Shown piece after piece: positions 62,244 through 64,000 of a stretch of DNA of 64,000 nt; positions within the stretch are counted from its first letter, which is position 1, and each line of letters opens with the position of its first letter. The notes below the pieces were generated by a model. It did no database searches, had not been told where the DNA came from, and saw only the letters and a program-made list of their open reading frames with translations. The DNA is from CAVQJU01 sp963712905 (lineage in GTDB: Bacteria; Acidobacteriota; Vicinamibacteria; Vicinamibacterales; CAVVIG01). The stretch is taken from the NCBI GenBank assembly GCA_963712905.1, contig CAVQJU010000014.1, forward strand, positions 248,001 to 312,000. The letters run 5' to 3'. The translations under genes were made by a program, and so were the position numbers.

Positions 62244-63027
62244 ATGCGACTCCAAGACAAAGTCATCCTGGTCACCGGCAGCACGACCGGCATCGGCGAG
62301 GCCATCGCCCGCCGCGCCGTGGCCGAAGGCGCGCGGGTGCTCATCCACGGCCGCGACGCAGAGCGCGGGCGAGGCGCTGGTCGCCGAGCTGGGCGAGCAG
62401 GCGGCGCTGCACGTCGACGACATCGCCGATCCGGCGGCGCCGGCGCGGATGGTCGCCGCGGCGATCAAGGCCTTCGGCAAGCTCGATGCGCTGGTGAACA
62501 ACGCCGCCTGCGGTCGAGCGCAGCAACCTGGCGAACACCGACGCGGCGCTGTTCGACCAGATGATGGCCATCAACGTGCGGGCGCCGCTGCTGTTGATTC
62601 AGGCCGCCGTGCCGCACTTGAAGCAGACCCAGCGGCTGCGTGCTCAACATCGGCTCGATCAACGGCTACTGCGGCGAAGCGAACCTGCTGGCCTATTCGA
62701 TCTCGAAGGGCGGCGCTGATGACGCTCTCGCGCAATCTGGCCGACGCCCTGGGCCGCGACGGCGTGCGCGTGAACCACTTCAACGTCGGCTGGGTGCTGA
62801 CGCCCAACGAGTATCAAGTAGAAGATCGCCGACGGCCTGCCGCCCGACTGGCCCGAGCGCAGTCGCCGCGCACCAAGGCCCCGTCGGGCCGGCTGATCAA
62901 GCCCGAGGAAATCGCCGCGGCCGCCGTCTACTGGCTCGGCGACGAAAGCCGACCGATCAGCGGCAGCGTGGTGGAGCTGGAGCAGCACCCGGTCATCGGC
63001 CGCAATCCGCCGAAGGAAGTGGAGTAG
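62244..63027 (+). pseudogene. Short-chain dehydrogenase/reductase, frameshifted
   Basis: RLQDKVILVTGSTTGIGEAI (TGxxxGIG cofactor motif), ARRAVAEGARVLIHGRDAER, LHVDDIADPAAPARMVAAAI, DALVNNAAC, MMAINVRAPLLLIQAAVPHL, NIGSINGYCGEANLLAYSIS with catalytic Ser and YSISKGG (YxxxK), DGVRVNHFNVGWVLTPNEYQ, and PEEIAAAAVYWLGDESRPIS near the end. Four or five insertions. Classical SDR of ~255 residues; substrate unknown. Confidence 0.8.
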
Positions 63028-63028
63028 A

Positions 63029-63141
63029 GTGGTCGGTAGTGTTCAGTGGTCAGAACTGAAGCGATTCTGCCGACCGGCCGATTCGAACATCTGAACATCA
63101 ACGATCGCTCGACTGACCACTAACCACTAGCCACTGACCAC
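63029..63141. repeat. Inverted repeat of GTGGTCAG/ACCACTAGCC words
   Basis: The left arm begins GTGGTCGGTAGTGTTCAGTG (63029). The right arm contains ACTAACCACTAGCCACTGAC and ends at 63141 before the next ATG. It shares its words with the repeat after the dehydrogenase and, in part, with the one before murA. Confidence 0.75.
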
Positions 63142-63146
63142 TCCCC

Positions 63147-64000
63147 ATGCCTCAACTCGCCGCCTTTCCCAAAGCTTACATGGATCCGCTGGTCGTCGAC
63201 GGCACGATGACCATTCGCCAGTGGATCGATCTGGCCGCGACGCTCGACATCGACGGGCTGGAGTTCTACAGCGGCTTCCTCGAGCTGAAGGATCCGCAAG
63301 ATGTGGGCCGAGTCGCGGCAAGCTGGTCGAGGACAAGGGGCTGACGATCCCGATGCTCTGCTGCTCGCCCGACTTCACGCATCCCGATGCCGACGTTTCG
63401 CCAGCAGCAGATCGACCTGGAAAAGGGCTGGATCGACATGACGGTCGCGCTCGGCGGCAAGTATCTGCCGCGTGCTCTCGGGCCAGCGGCGGCCCGAGGT
63501 CTCGCGCGCCGACGGCATTCGCTACGCCGCCGAGTGCATCGAGGCCTGCCTGCCGCACGCGGCCGGCCGGCGGCGTCACGCTGATCCTCGAGAACCACTA
63601 CAAGGACAACTACTGGCAGTATCCCGAGTTCGCCCAGAAGATGGACGTGTTCTGCGACCTGGTCGACCGCATCGACTCGCCGCACTTCGGCGTGAACTAC
63701 GATCCGAGCAACACGTTTCTGGCCGGCGAAGATCCGCTGGAGCTGCTGCGAGCGCGTGAAGCACCGCGTCGTGACGATGCACGCCAGCGACCGCTACCTG
63801 GCCGAAGGCACGATCGAGGACCTGCGCAAGGAAGAAGACAGCGTCGGCTACGCCAAGCGGCTGCGGCACGGCGAGATCGGCAAGGGCATGAACGACTACG
63901 ACGCGATCTTTCGCGACGCTGGCCGGCGTCGGCTTCGACGGCTGGATCAGCATCGAAGACGGCGTCGACGGCATCGACCAGCTCGAGCGCAGCGCGCAGT
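63147..64000 (+). pseudogene. Sugar-phosphate isomerase/epimerase (TIM barrel), frameshifted, runs off the window
   Basis: AP-endonuclease-2/xylose-isomerase-like fold: YMDPLVVDGTMTIRQWIDLA, ATLDIDGLEFYSGFLELKDP, LTIPMLCCSPDFTHPDADV, QQIDLEKGWIDMTVALGGKY, TLILENHYKDNYWQYPEFAQ, DLVDRIDSPHFGVNYDPSNT (metal Asp), TMHASDRYLAEGTIEDLRKE (metal His), RHGEIGKGMNDYDAIFR, GFDGWISIEDGVDGIDQLER. Five or more indels. The 3' end lies beyond base 64000. Confidence 0.8.

Overview
The window is GC-rich, densely coded DNA that looks like an environmental Acidobacteriota genome, probably the Vicinamibacteria lineage. This is inferred from gene content (tandem DUF6152 genes, DUF4159, a lineage-type TPR protein, a futile-free rplS-rnhB order) and from protein wording, not from any search. 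The last ~7.7 kb (about 56.3 to 64 kb) reads like a different organism, most likely a planctomycete, and is joined to the first part at a point where two unrelated genes are both cut off.

Layout. 0-6.8 kb: end of a CinA-type gene, plsY-gpsA, a DUF411 protein, ftsY, then ribD-ribE-ribBA and a DCC-family protein. 6.8-11.2 kb: a clear promoter and leader hairpin, then ffh-rpsP-khpA-rimM-trmD-rplS-rnhB, the classical SRP/ribosome-maturation cluster. 11.2-16 kb: TPR protein, small membrane protein, thiE, a RodZ-like protein with an invaded linker, and a conserved hypothetical. 16.2-24.9 kb: a GHMP kinase diverging from a tightly overlapping cell-wall operon, nagZ-ldcA-mpl-pxpB-pxpC-murB, followed by murA. 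24.9-33.5 kb (mostly minus strand): secretin-like protein, LolA-like protein, DUF2723 membrane protein, a PolX homologue with a broken polymerase site, rhodanese, DUF4159 and a pseudo-receiver. 34-41.4 kb: DUF6152-related secreted proteins, a metallo-beta-lactamase-fold hydrolase and a diheme cytochrome c. 41.3-49.7 kb: a glycosyltransferase, decayed fragments, a ~1,300-residue receptor-like membrane protein and a secreted serine hydrolase.

49.8-55.4 kb is a small integrative region at tRNA-Ala(CGC). Two displaced tRNA 3' halves (49.82 and 51.25 kb) and the intact tRNA (55.32 kb) mark a tandem of two elements. They carry two tyrosine-recombinase genes (one a remnant), an origin- or operator-like cluster of GGACA/TGTCC words, and a SIR2-like gene coupled by overlapping start/stop codons to a small upstream gene and to the integrase. 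This is the best candidate for a novel (possibly anti-phage) module.

From about 53.2 kb, and heavily from 54.3 kb, reading frames are broken every ~50-150 bases, mostly by single-base insertions that are not homopolymer extensions. That looks like unpolished long-read consensus rather than gene decay. The tail encodes 6-phosphofructokinase (cut), a NatB/NatA exporter (cut), MqnC-MqnA of the futalosine menaquinone pathway, and hexulose-6-phosphate synthase, Zn-alcohol dehydrogenase, SDR and sugar-phosphate isomerase. Several intergenic gaps hold short-word inverted repeats and a REP-like palindrome family, some of which have entered coding sequence.
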